From assembly GCA_947497485.1 (NCBI GenBank), contig CANMHB010000002.1:186001-250000 (forward strand): a stretch of DNA of 64,000 nucleotides, written 5' to 3'. The translations under genes were made by a program, and so were the position numbers. This DNA is from Flavobacteriales bacterium (lineage in GTDB: Bacteria > Bacteroidota > Bacteroidia > Flavobacteriales_D > Crocinitomicaceae). Every line of letters starts with the position of its first letter. Position 1 is the stretch's first letter. The notes under the pieces are model-generated. The model saw only the letters and a program-made list of their open reading frames with translations. It was not told the origin of the DNA and searched no databases. This document shows positions 16,288 to 25,767 of the stretch, in pieces.

Positions 16288-19134
16288 TTAGAAGTTATAT
16301 TTCAAAGAAAGTGAAACAGTTTGTCCGAAGGTTATTTCTTGCCAAGCACTATCAACACCAAGATCATATTTCTTATTCTTATTAATGTCTTGGAAATAAA
16401 CCAAATCTTGAGCAAGGATATCCTTGACATTTAATTTAATTTCAAGTTTTTTCTTAATTATTTTAGAAACTTGAAAGTCAATTACATTTCTACCATTTTC
16501 CCAAACGCTCGGTTCTTGAACGCTCCCTGCAATTGCAATACGTTGTCCAACAAGGTTGTATGAAAGATTGATATTGAAATCTTTCGGTCCAGCATAGAAG
16601 ATTCCGGCATTAATCAAATAAGGTGATTGACCTTGTAACGGTCTTCTAGCATCTGGATATTCCGCCTGCCCTGCAATTGCACTTAAATCCATAACTGATC
16701 GAATCAAGGCACCATTAAAATAAAGTGTAATATCCTTTAGGAAGGAAGAAGTATCTTTTTTATTTAAGGCACCAAGATTCATTCTATATTCGAATTCCGC
16801 CCCATAGTTTACAACATCTCCAACATTTTCGAAATACAATTCTGGGGTTCCTGATGTACCTGTTCTCAAGATTAACTCAATTGGATTAAAAAATTCTTTA
16901 TAGAATCCAGATAAGCTGATAATTTGTCCTGACCCTGGGAAAAACTCAAAACGTAAATCATAGTTATTGATTTTTGCCCTTTTTAAATAAGGGTCACCAG
17001 ATGTAAGGTTGTCGTTCACGAAATTGTAGAAAATAAACGGTGCTAATTCTCTGAATTCCGGTCTTGAAACAGTTTTGGAATAGCTTGCTCGAATATTGAT
17101 TTTTTGAATGGGTGAGTAAATTAAATTTACGGAAGGAAGTAAATCAACAACCGTTGTGTCAATATTCTGAGGAAGGTTAGATCCAAATTGAATATATTTA
17201 AATACTTGGTTGTATGATTCAAGGCGTGCACCTCCTACTAATCTTAACTTTTCACCTATTTTACTATCTAATTGAGCGAAGCCGGCATTTAAGAATGAAC
17301 TGGCTTGATAACTATCATCCACATTGGTTCCTTCTTCTAATTTATAGCCTCCTTGTCCGTTTGCCATCAAACCCAAATTTTCAGGGGCAAAGATTTTGTC
17401 AGGCTCTAATAGCAGTAAACTTGAATTGAATGATGCCGGTCCAGCAGGATCATACATTGAGAAACCTAAATTTCTTGCAGCAAATTCCCTCGTTCTATAT
17501 TGATGCATTCCACCAAGTTTAACCTCATTTTTTGTTTTTCCAAACGTGAAAACTTTTGAGATGTCATATTTGGCATTCGAATTTTTTTCATTCAGCGTAG
17601 ACCAAAACATGTTCCCTGCTCCTAGAGTTGTAATATCATTGTATTGAATAATTGCAAAATAGGGCTGTGTAGTATCTGTTTGCTGGTATACGGTTCTTCG
17701 CAAATTAGGAATATCGCGTTTGATGTTACTAAATCCTAAAACCCAATTGAATTTATATGCTGATTTGGACTCATGTGCTCCTAATAACTGTCCTGTATAT
17801 AGATTATTCTGTGTATACCACATATTTGTTGAACGCTCGTTGTAATTATTACCAAGAATATCGCGTTTTCCTTGACGAACGTTTACTTTATCCTCAGAGT
17901 TGACGGTATATAGATTTTTGAATTGAATGCTGTTTTTCTTTCCAAAAGAATACTTGAAATTTGCCATCGCATTACTAATTACTGAATTACTGAAGACTGA
18001 ATCTCTTAAATCATTAGTCATAATAATACCTGCAGCTTGCTCTTCAAATTCTCTTCTTATAATTCGATTAATGGAATTACTATTTTGATAGCTATATGCT
18101 AAAACATAACCCAGTTTACTTGAATCCTTAAAGCTTACAGTTCTCCCCAACGTATATTGCAAGCTCAAATTAGGCATAGCAACTCTGTTTTTTGTTGACC
18201 AAGAAGTGTTGATCAATTTAGCTTGTTCTGCTTTTTGAGCAGAAGACATAATATCAAAATCGGAAGTTGACGCAACCCCATCTGGTATGCTTCTACCCGC
18301 TGTGCCATAACCTAGGAAATCAGTTGAGGTACCATCGTAAGTCTTAAATGTTTTAAAAGTGCTTAATGTATTGTAGGAGGTTGAAATTTGTATATTCTGA
18401 AAATCTTTGTCCTTTGGTTCGGTTGTATTGATATTGATTACCCCACCCGCGAATTCACCTGGTAATTCAGGTGTAGCGGTTTTGGTAATTAAAAGATTAT
18501 CCAACATATTAGAAGGGAATAAGTCAAATGAAAATGCTTTTCGATCACTTTCAGAACTTGGTAACGACGCACCGTTTAATAAAGCAAAATTGTAGCGATC
18601 GCTTAATCCTCGGATGACAACGAATTTATTATCTTGAACACTCGCTCCGGAAATTCTTTTTAAAACATCAGAGGCTTTAGAGTCAGGAGTCTTTTTAAAT
18701 GTTTCAGCATTAATTCCATCAACTACGGTAGCGCTGTTTTTTTGCATGCGAATCAACTCGGTTGTTGACTCTTTATTTACTTTTTTTGTAATTGTAACAC
18801 CCTTTCGATCAACAACAAGTTTTTCCAAATCAATATTAATTTCTTTTGTTTCTCCGGTAGCCAAATCAAAAGCAGGTAGAACTTTTGTTTTATAGGTTTC
18901 AAAACGAATTTCAAGAACAATATTTCCAGGCTTCACATTTTCAATCGAATATTTCCCGTTGTCATCTGCAACGCCACCAACTCCTTGTTGACCTTTAACG
19001 ATAACTTTTGCACCTATTAAAAGTTCTGTTGAAGTAATGTCTTTTACAGTTCCAGTAATCTTAGCATTTTGAGCAAAGTCGAAAAAAGTAATCAGGATAA
19101 AAGAAACGAGGAATAGGTTTTTGAGTAAATTCAT
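16288..19134 (-). CDS. TonB-dependent outer-membrane receptor with CarboxypepD_reg domain
   Basis: Signal peptide (1-21), a carboxypeptidase-regulatory-like beta-sandwich (about 25-105: ITGTVKDITSTELLIGAKV), a plug domain (about 125-235: KASDVLKRISGASVQ, FVVIRGLSDRYN, ELPGEFAGGVININT) and a 22-strand barrel ending in aromatic Phe (SLSLKYNF). Imports a substrate across the outer membrane using TonB energy. There is no SusD-like gene, so it is not a glycan SusCD pair. The gene next downstream encodes a T9SS surface protein, separated by 131 bp with its own operator-like array. Given the PhoB/PhoR-like pair nearby, a phosphate-related substrate is possible, but this is inference. Confidence 0.93.
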   Translation of the reverse strand: MNLLKNLFLVSFILITFFDFAQNAKITGTVKDITSTELLIGAKVIVKGQQGVGGVADDNGKYSIENVKPGNIVLEIRFETYKTKVLPAFDLATGETKEINIDLEKLVVDRKGVTITKKVNKESTTELIRMQKNSATVVDGINAETFKKTPDSKASDVLKRISGASVQDNKFVVIRGLSDRYNFALLNGASLPSSESDRKAFSFDLFPSNMLDNLLITKTATPELPGEFAGGVININTTEPKDKDFQNIQISTSYNTLSTFKTFKTYDGTSTDFLGYGTAGRSIPDGVASTSDFDIMSSAQKAEQAKLINTSWSTKNRVAMPNLSLQYTLGRTVSFKDSSKLGYVLAYSYQNSNSINRIIRREFEEQAAGIIMTNDLRDSVFSNSVISNAMANFKYSFGKKNSIQFKNLYTVNSEDKVNVRQGKRDILGNNYNERSTNMWYTQNNLYTGQLLGAHESKSAYKFNWVLGFSNIKRDIPNLRRTVYQQTDTTQPYFAIIQYNDITTLGAGNMFWSTLNEKNSNAKYDISKVFTFGKTKNEVKLGGMHQYRTREFAARNLGFSMYDPAGPASFNSSLLLLEPDKIFAPENLGLMANGQGGYKLEEGTNVDDSYQASSFLNAGFAQLDSKIGEKLRLVGGARLESYNQVFKYIQFGSNLPQNIDTTVVDLLPSVNLIYSPIQKINIRASYSKTVSRPEFRELAPFIFYNFVNDNLTSGDPYLKRAKINNYDLRFEFFPGSGQIISLSGFYKEFFNPIELILRTGTSGTPELYFENVGDVVNYGAEFEYRMNLGALNKKDTSSFLKDITLYFNGALIRSVMDLSAIAGQAEYPDARRPLQGQSPYLINAGIFYAGPKDFNINLSYNLVGQRIAIAGSVQEPSVWENGRNVIDFQVSKIIKKKLEIKLNVKDILAQDLVYFQDINKNKKYDLGVDSAWQEITFGQTVSLSLKYNF

Positions 19135-19209
19135 TTTGCAAGCTTTAAAATCTCCTGCAAAGGAACGCTAGCTAATTAACCTTGAAATTAAACAAAGGTT
19201 AAGATTATA

Positions 19210-19277
19210 TTAAGCATTCAGACAATCTACTTAACAATACCTTAACATTGAGTTAAAGGGAGATTATTTATCGTTAA
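19210..19277. promoter_or_regulatory. TTAA half-site array (candidate Pho-box-like operator), second copy
   Basis: TTAA at 19210, 19231, 19242, 19253 and 19274: spacings 21, 11, 11, 21, the same as at 16201-16265. The central trio reads TTAACA, TTAACA, TTAAAG on the plus strand. Further TTAA at 19199 and 19188 continue the 11-bp phase towards the gene. The array is 76-143 bp upstream of the receptor start at 19134. Around the last two sites the two arrays also share TTAAA..GAGA and GTTAAT. Confidence 0.62.
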
Positions 19278-19285
19278 TGAAAAGC

Positions 19286-20740
19286 TTATTCAAAAACGAT
19301 TTTCATTTCAACACGTCTATTTTTCTTGCGCCCTTCAGGTGTGTTGTTATCGGCAATTGGTTTTGTCTCGCCGAAATAGGACACTATCAATCTTTCAGCA
19401 CTTACACCTTTGGAAATCAAATAGTTTTTTAGTGCCTCAGCTCTTCTTTTGGAAAGTAACAAATTAACGTTTTCATCTCCTACATTATCTGTGTGTCCTG
19501 AAATATCCAGTTTCCAAGTTTCTTTTTCAATTAATAGCTGAGCTAAATCATCTAATGCAAGCTTGGATGTTTCTAAAATAATGCCCTTATTTGTTTCGAA
19601 CTCCAAATTATTGTATGCAGTATTAATTACTTCTGCTTCTTGTTTTTCGATAACAGGGCACCCTTTGTTTTCTATCGGACCAGGAGTCATCGGGCATTCA
19701 TCATCTTTGTCAAATAATCCATCATTGTCAGCATCTCTGTATGGGCATCCTTTATTCTCAATTAATCCTGAATCTAAAGGACATTCATCATCTTTATCTG
19801 CAATTTTGTCCCCGTCTCTATCCATACAACCTTTGGATTCTTTCGACCCCTTTTCATTTGGACATAAATCTTGTATATCGGTTACGCCATCTCCATCAGA
19901 ATCTAAATTCTTCAAACTTATTCCTTTCCAATTCACAGAATCGTTTAATGGCGTATCGGTTTCTTGATCAACTAAATTTATAACACCATCCCCATCACTA
20001 TCGGCAAGTTGAAACTTTAGTTTATTGATCGTACTATCTTTTTTCTTAATCTCGTTTTCTAAAACTGCGACATCAGAATTACATGGAGAAAAAGCCCAAT
20101 CCATGTGACTCTCCTTTTTCTTTCCAATGTATATGCTTGCCCCGATACTCGCATTGCACAGAAAACCGTCAAATCCGCGATTATAAACGGGATTGTACAT
20201 ATCAAAAGTGTATTGCTGGTAAATATGCCATATGAAACTAAGGTCCGCGTTAAGTGAAACTCGCTCAGTAAGCTTATATTGAGGAGTAATACCAAATAGA
20301 AAATTCAACATTCTATCTGTTTTTGGGTTTACTTTACTGGTAAGAAAAGAAATCCCAGAGCCCGAATGAAAAAGAAGACTAAAGCGATCGGTAAAATTTT
20401 CAAACGCAAAAACTCTTCCAATATCTAAAACACCTTGAACAGAAGATCGAAAATAATGTGATTTGAATGGCAGACTTATCCCATTTTTTCCAAAACGGTC
20501 ATTGGAGATTAAATCATAACCTAAATCCAATTGGAGCCCAAACTTGTTGTTGAACATGTAACGCCCACCTCCTTTTGCATGAAATAAATCAACAGTATTC
20601 GACCAATACCCATCACTATATGGTTCAACAGCGTTGGTTGCACCTAACGAAAATTCTAAAGAAAATCTATTGTAGTTTTCAAATTGTGACCAAGAATTTG
20701 AAAAAATAAATGTAAAAAATATAATTAAAAGTAGTCTCAA
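19286..20740 (-). CDS. OmpA-family outer-membrane protein with thrombospondin type 3 repeats
   Basis: Signal peptide (1-18), an N-terminal beta-barrel (about 20-205), a short coiled segment (EIKKKDSTINKL), Ca-binding thrombospondin type 3 repeats (about 245-365; DSDGDGVTDIQDLCPNEKG and relatives) and a C-terminal OmpA peptidoglycan-binding domain (LDISGHTDNVGDENVN; RRAEALKNYL; KKNRRVEMKI). It anchors the outer membrane to the cell wall. The last 120 residues are nearly the same as in the next OmpA protein (20874-23537), showing recent duplication or gene conversion. It has its own promoter-like sequence at 20758-20791. Confidence 0.93.
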   Translation of the reverse strand: MRLLLIIFFTFIFSNSWSQFENYNRFSLEFSLGATNAVEPYSDGYWSNTVDLFHAKGGGRYMFNNKFGLQLDLGYDLISNDRFGKNGISLPFKSHYFRSSVQGVLDIGRVFAFENFTDRFSLLFHSGSGISFLTSKVNPKTDRMLNFLFGITPQYKLTERVSLNADLSFIWHIYQQYTFDMYNPVYNRGFDGFLCNASIGASIYIGKKKESHMDWAFSPCNSDVAVLENEIKKKDSTINKLKFQLADSDGDGVINLVDQETDTPLNDSVNWKGISLKNLDSDGDGVTDIQDLCPNEKGSKESKGCMDRDGDKIADKDDECPLDSGLIENKGCPYRDADNDGLFDKDDECPMTPGPIENKGCPVIEKQEAEVINTAYNNLEFETNKGIILETSKLALDDLAQLLIEKETWKLDISGHTDNVGDENVNLLLSKRRAEALKNYLISKGVSAERLIVSYFGETKPIADNNTPEGRKKNRRVEMKIVFE

Positions 20741-20757
20741 CTTGTTGTCATTGTCAT

Positions 20758-20791
20758 CAAATATACAACAATTAAAAAATTATGTTTCAAA
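20758..20791 (-). promoter_or_regulatory. Putative Bacteroidota promoter of the OmpA gene
   Basis: On the minus strand TTTG (20788-20791) and TATATTTG (20758-20765) are 22 bp apart, matching TTTG / TAnnTTTG. The box ends 17 bp before the ATG at 20740. Confidence 0.55.
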
Positions 20792-20873
20792 AACGGGTTG
20801 AAATAAGTTTTAATCTTTTGAAATTGAATCCCTTAATTTCAGCCGAATCAAAAATCACTTTAAAAAAGACCCA

Positions 20874-23537
20874 TTAATCAAATACAATTTTCATTTCAAC
20901 GCGTCTATTTTTCTTGCGTCCTTCAGCTGTGTTATTATCGGCAATTGGTCTTGTTTCTCCAAAATAGAATACATTCAATCGTTCACTAGTAATTCCTTTT
21001 GAAATTAAATAAGCTTTAAGTGCTTCAGCTCGTTTTTGAGAAAGAACCATATTCGCGTTATCATCTCCAACATTGTCAGTATGTCCTGAAATATCAAGTT
21101 TCCAACTTGGTTTTTTGCTCAAAACAACTGCTAATTCATCCAGTGAAGGTTTAGAAGATTTTAAAATAATGTCTTTATTTGTTTCGAATTCCAAATTATT
21201 GAAAGCGATTTTTAGAACTTCTTCAATTTCTTTTTCAATTACAGGACAACCTTTATTGTCAATAGGACCAGGCGTCATTGGACACGCATCATCTTTATCT
21301 AATAAGCCATCTCCATCAGAATCTTTATAAGGACAACCTTTGTTCTCTGCAGGTCCTTTAATACTTGGGCATTCATCATCCTTATCTAAAATACCATCAC
21401 CATCAGTATCTGGCCAAGGACATCCTTGATTTTCTTTAGGTCCAGCAAGTTCAGGACAAGAGTCTTCTTTGTCAATCAATCCATCTCCATCTTTGTCAGA
21501 AATAGTTTCAATTTTATTTTCAGTTGTTACATCCGGCTCGTTAGGCTTGTTTATTTTTACAGTGTCAATAATTTTGGCAGGGCATCCATTGAGCTCTTTC
21601 AAACCAGCAATTTCTGGACAATCATCATCTTTATCTGGAATTTTATCTCCGTCTTTATCTGGGCAGCCTTTAAATTCAGCAAGCCCTGCTAAATCAGGAC
21701 AATCATCATTTTTGTCAATGATTTTATCTCCGTCTTTGTCCGGGCAACCCTTAAATTCTTTCAAACCAGCAATTTCTGGGCAATCATCATCTTTATCTGG
21801 GATTTTATCACCGTCTTTATCTGGGCAGCCTTTGAATTCAGCTAGTCCTGGAATGGTTGCACAATCATCATCCATATCTTTGATACCATCACCGTCAGTA
21901 TCAGGACAACCCTTGAATGCCCAGGTTCCTGGTTCAGAAATACAATCATCAAGTTTGTCTGAAACTTTGTCATTATCAATATCCTCAATTGCATCGTATA
22001 AAACGGGGAGTCTTAAGCCGACAAAAAATTCGGCACCGCGAACTTTTCCCCTTGCTAACAGTGTTCTGAAATCGGTCATACCGATGGTAAGTGGTCCCAA
22101 TCTCGTCGCAACTCCAGCTTTAAAACCAGAATATTCGTTTACGGATACTGGCAAATGAATTCCGAACCATGCATAATCAAAACTAGGGGTAATGCTGATT
22201 TGATTTGCTGTCTTTACTTTCGCTTGTCTCTTTGGCGAAATTAGATTAAGCATACCTGTCGCATTTACATAGAAATATTTCCAAATGTGGTAGTCTACTT
22301 GAAGGCTAAGAGCTGATGGAGTTTGAACCCAAAATGTTGATTGTACATCCCGCTCTCCCGCCGTCCATTCTGTTGGATCCAACGATTCTTTAATTAGGGA
22401 ATCAATTATTTGGTCGAAGCCATAAAGGCTCGTTGCTGTTTCAAATTGATTTAGATCAAACTTTCGGTTAATGTCTACTGAAAAATCCCGACTAAGTCCT
22501 CCTTTAGTGAATCTCAAAGCCCCCAGATCTAATAAAGAGGCGCCTATTCTTAGGTCGTATTTATTCATGTTTTTCATCCAAATATTGGATTTGCCATCCA
22601 TATCGAATTTATACTTCTTGTTTTTAGGTCTCCATTCGTAGACTACTCCCAAATCAACTCCGAAACCAGATTTGCTGGATGGTTTTGGTAGGCCAAAACT
22701 ATTTTTTTCGATATTACCATCAATCAATTTGTCAAAATTATTGGAGTAACCATAAGCAAAATCGCCTTGTAAATAAAAGGAGGTGTCTTCATCAACTAGG
22801 CCATAGTTAAAGTTGTCGGTATAAACATATGCAGCGGTATAACCCTGCATGTATTTTAGATCACCACCAATCTTAAGAAAATGTTCCTCCTTATCCATGA
22901 CAACTTGACCATAATTCAATCCATACTCGGTCCAAGTCATGTGATTTAAATTCAGCAATTCTTCAGGTAATTTTCTTCCCCACAAATCACTTGTATCCAA
23001 ACCAGATTCTGCTAATACGGCTAGTTTAGGATCCATATTATCTACGTTTGTAATTGAACGAAGTTTAGCATTGAATCCAACTGAAATTTTAGGAGAAATA
23101 TGAAACGCAAAATTCAGTAAATCAAGTTGATAATTCATATAAATTCCCCGTGGACTTTTAGTTAAAGTGTCATATAAATGTTTAATAACCCCTTCGCTAA
23201 ATGGCTCTAAATTAAACTCTTCAAATGGTTTAGCTCCCCATTGATTGAAAATAGATGTATCACCAAATGATTTTATCCACCAATAGTCTTTACCAAATAG
23301 ATTCGTTTGCGTATTTCGCATAAAATCAGCGTCGAAATAGCCAAAGTTTTGATAGATATTTAAATTCGTGCTCACCAAGTTTAAATCAAACTTGAAACGC
23401 CCATCAACGAAGCTGGCAGGATTCAAATCATTCCCCATTACACCCGCATAGTTGCTATTAATTACTCCCAAGTAGCTTTGTGAAAACCCTTTAGAGAATA
23501 CTATTAGTAAACACAGGGAATAGAAATATTTTTTCAT
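20874..23537 (-). CDS. DUF5723-like barrel protein with thrombospondin type 3 repeats and OmpA domain
   Basis: Signal peptide (1-19) followed by about 490 residues like DUF5723 proteins (NSNYAGVMGNDLNPASFVD; LRSITNVDN; beta-barrel pattern), then eight or nine Ca-binding thrombospondin type 3 repeats (about 515-765) with the unit DKDGDKIPDKDDDCPEIAGL, and a C-terminal OmpA domain (LDISGHTDNVGDDNAN; KKNRRVEMKIVFD). The repeats are encoded by exact 81-bp DNA units at 21580-21984. The start at 23537 is 8 bp from the stop of the propeller-like gene upstream, so both are probably one operon. Predicted to link outer membrane and peptidoglycan through a stiff Ca-dependent stalk. Confidence 0.9.
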   Translation of the reverse strand: MKKYFYSLCLLIVFSKGFSQSYLGVINSNYAGVMGNDLNPASFVDGRFKFDLNLVSTNLNIYQNFGYFDADFMRNTQTNLFGKDYWWIKSFGDTSIFNQWGAKPFEEFNLEPFSEGVIKHLYDTLTKSPRGIYMNYQLDLLNFAFHISPKISVGFNAKLRSITNVDNMDPKLAVLAESGLDTSDLWGRKLPEELLNLNHMTWTEYGLNYGQVVMDKEEHFLKIGGDLKYMQGYTAAYVYTDNFNYGLVDEDTSFYLQGDFAYGYSNNFDKLIDGNIEKNSFGLPKPSSKSGFGVDLGVVYEWRPKNKKYKFDMDGKSNIWMKNMNKYDLRIGASLLDLGALRFTKGGLSRDFSVDINRKFDLNQFETATSLYGFDQIIDSLIKESLDPTEWTAGERDVQSTFWVQTPSALSLQVDYHIWKYFYVNATGMLNLISPKRQAKVKTANQISITPSFDYAWFGIHLPVSVNEYSGFKAGVATRLGPLTIGMTDFRTLLARGKVRGAEFFVGLRLPVLYDAIEDIDNDKVSDKLDDCISEPGTWAFKGCPDTDGDGIKDMDDDCATIPGLAEFKGCPDKDGDKIPDKDDDCPEIAGLKEFKGCPDKDGDKIIDKNDDCPDLAGLAEFKGCPDKDGDKIPDKDDDCPEIAGLKELNGCPAKIIDTVKINKPNEPDVTTENKIETISDKDGDGLIDKEDSCPELAGPKENQGCPWPDTDGDGILDKDDECPSIKGPAENKGCPYKDSDGDGLLDKDDACPMTPGPIDNKGCPVIEKEIEEVLKIAFNNLEFETNKDIILKSSKPSLDELAVVLSKKPSWKLDISGHTDNVGDDNANMVLSQKRAEALKAYLISKGITSERLNVFYFGETRPIADNNTAEGRKKNRRVEMKIVFD
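21580..21984. repeat. 81-bp in-frame tandem repeats encoding thrombospondin type 3 units
   Basis: Units begin at 21580, 21661, 21742, 21823 and 21904, exactly 81 bp (27 codons) apart, each marked on the plus strand by a GGGCARCC-like start. Units 1 and 3, and units 2 and 4, are most alike, as if a 162-bp pair had been duplicated. Such repeats can gain or lose units by slippage without breaking the frame. Confidence 0.85.
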
Positions 23538-23545
23538 AGAAATTA

Positions 23546-25690
23546 CTATTTATTGTATTGAATGAGGTAATTACCAAGATAAGTCGTAATGGAGAAACCA
23601 CGTGAACCAAATCCCGAAACATCAACTTTTTGTTCTCCGTGCTTTGATGAAACATCCATTAATTTACCATTCTGATTAAGCAAATATAGTTCATTTTCAA
23701 TACCATCGAGAATTATAAGTTGTATTTTACCCATTTCATTTTCATAGAAATAACTTTCTGTGATTTCGTTCAAGCTGAAATTTTGCATCCATTTACGTTT
23801 TCCTTTTAAGTTAAAGCAATAAAGCGATTTCTGTTTTTTAAATAAAATGGATATTCCTGAATTACTGCTGAAAATTTTGGGTTTGTCATTGAAATTTCCA
23901 ATGGATACAGTTGTTTTTATTCCAGACATATTTATAACATTCAATGCCCCATTGCTATGGCTTATGGCATAAATACCATTTTGATCTTTACCAAGTTGAT
24001 AAAGACTATCTACAGCCACTTTAATGGTGGTTTTTCGTTTTGTCAGGTCGAGCGTGTAGAGCATTGAGTTTGTCAAAACCACTGCAACAGGCCTCCCATT
24101 ATTTCCTTTATGAATAGCAATTTCCTTAATAGTTCCTGAGCATGAAAATTGTTTGATAAACGTTCCTTGATCGTTCAAAATGGAGAAATTATTTGATGAG
24201 TTGGCAACTAAAAATTCAGTTTTGGATTTAAGTTCATATTGTTCTGGGCAAATTCCTTGAACAGAGGTAAATCGAAAATTTATTTTCCCATACATATCCA
24301 ATACTTGACACTCATTATTTACAAAGAGACAAACATATTTTCTGTTACTGAGATAGGATTTCAGCATTATTTCACCCTTTATTGGTTTTTGCCATTTTTT
24401 TAAACCATTTATATAACCAATTAGGTTATTGTTTTCAGTTATTAGTGCAACATTTCCGCGCTCATTGAAAGTCGCAAAATCTAGCACTTTTTCTCCGGGG
24501 TTCATCGCAAAATACTCGCGATCTTTTTTGGCTTCTTTCTCAATAGGGGAATCTGTTTTTTTGAAAGTAACCTCGTAAGCACATCTACCTATTACACTTA
24601 TTGCTTTTGTATTTATTGAATCAACGAAACGGGCCGTAACTTTAGCGGGTAAATTACCATAAACTTCATTTAATTTTTGCTCATTTTTTGAAAGGGAATT
24701 CCCTAGTTTAATTTCAGTCAACACTTCATCAATGAGATCCTTGCTGTAAGAAACCAAACAAAACCCCTCACTTTCTGCGACAAAAAGTTCTTTTTTGGAG
24801 GCTTCATTTATTAAGGAAGAAAAACGAACGTTTAGATAACTTGCAAATTCTTCATTTAGTTCGGACTTATTTATTAATTCGTTTAAGTTTTGAATCGGAT
24901 TTTGTCCATCTTTGAAATCGAAAATACCCAAAGATTTATTTCCACTTCTTAAAATTACTATTCCTTCGTTGATCCATTTTTTAAAAGGACTTTTTTTGAA
25001 AGTCGGATCAGTGCTTGCGAGATATTCTTTATCAAAAAAGGAATATGATGAAAATTTATCTGGAAGAACGCTTGCAAACATTTTTTTATCATCATGCTTA
25101 AGGCCTAGGTTCTTGCCGATATAATTTTTCTTGTAGATGTAGGTACTATTTTGTTTTTTGAACACATCTTTAATTTCAAACCCACTTGACAAAAAGTTGA
25201 CTTCGCTGAATGAGGCTTTGCGATCGACTTTGAAGATTTTGCCAGATTGATTTTCTATATCACAAGCAAAAAGAATTAGTTGATTATTGAGGTATTCTCC
25301 TGAATATTTTCCAAAAGTAAAACTTCTATTATTTTTTCTTTTGAATGGAAAAATACCATTTTTAAATAGATTTTCTACGTTTGATTTATTCCATCTGTCT
25401 TTGCGTTCAATCACAATAATTGGCCTCGTAGTGCTAATGTAAAAACTAGCAGAAATGGCTTTTGATGCCAGCGAATTTATAACTGTTTCATTTGAGGGTG
25501 GCAACACAATATTATCTGTATTTCGATCGATTTCGAACCAATCATGAATGACAATAATTTTTACATCTTTTTTATTAAAGTAGGTTAAATAATTTTTTGA
25601 CGTATCCGTTTTTAAAAGATCTACAGAGATAAAAGCAATCCAGAAAAGACCTATAAAGCCCAAGACAAGCAAGGCAATACGATTCTTCAT
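23546..25690 (-). CDS. Membrane-anchored protein with propeller-like C-terminal half, function unknown
   Basis: I do not recognise a named family. One transmembrane helix at residues 6-26 is followed by about 340 residues without clear motifs (DUF3352-like in general look: FYISTTRPIIVIERKD, long beta/alpha region). From about 390 on, short beta repeats appear (EKVLDFATFNERGNVALITENN; GLKKWQKPIKGE; GKRKWMQNFSLNEI), like a PQQ/WD-type propeller. It precedes the DUF5723/OmpA gene by 8 bp and probably forms an operon with it, so a role at the cell envelope is likely. A TAAATTTG box lies just upstream at 25704-25711 (minus strand). Confidence 0.75.
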   Translation of the reverse strand: MKNRIALLVLGFIGLFWIAFISVDLLKTDTSKNYLTYFNKKDVKIIVIHDWFEIDRNTDNIVLPPSNETVINSLASKAISASFYISTTRPIIVIERKDRWNKSNVENLFKNGIFPFKRKNNRSFTFGKYSGEYLNNQLILFACDIENQSGKIFKVDRKASFSEVNFLSSGFEIKDVFKKQNSTYIYKKNYIGKNLGLKHDDKKMFASVLPDKFSSYSFFDKEYLASTDPTFKKSPFKKWINEGIVILRSGNKSLGIFDFKDGQNPIQNLNELINKSELNEEFASYLNVRFSSLINEASKKELFVAESEGFCLVSYSKDLIDEVLTEIKLGNSLSKNEQKLNEVYGNLPAKVTARFVDSINTKAISVIGRCAYEVTFKKTDSPIEKEAKKDREYFAMNPGEKVLDFATFNERGNVALITENNNLIGYINGLKKWQKPIKGEIMLKSYLSNRKYVCLFVNNECQVLDMYGKINFRFTSVQGICPEQYELKSKTEFLVANSSNNFSILNDQGTFIKQFSCSGTIKEIAIHKGNNGRPVAVVLTNSMLYTLDLTKRKTTIKVAVDSLYQLGKDQNGIYAISHSNGALNVINMSGIKTTVSIGNFNDKPKIFSSNSGISILFKKQKSLYCFNLKGKRKWMQNFSLNEITESYFYENEMGKIQLIILDGIENELYLLNQNGKLMDVSSKHGEQKVDVSGFGSRGFSITTYLGNYLIQYNK

Positions 25691-25767
25691 TTTTAAATTT
25701 TTTCAAATTTAGTTTTAAAGAAGCCTTCGTTTGTGATCAAGATGTTTTATAATCAACAAGTATTTGT

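Noticed and set aside
16288-19134. Polysaccharide utilisation locus
   Set aside because: There is a TonB receptor but no SusD protein and no glycoside hydrolase nearby.
21469-22158. 229-residue plus-strand frame
   Set aside because: It is antisense to the thrombospondin type 3 repeats; the minus-strand gene explains it fully.
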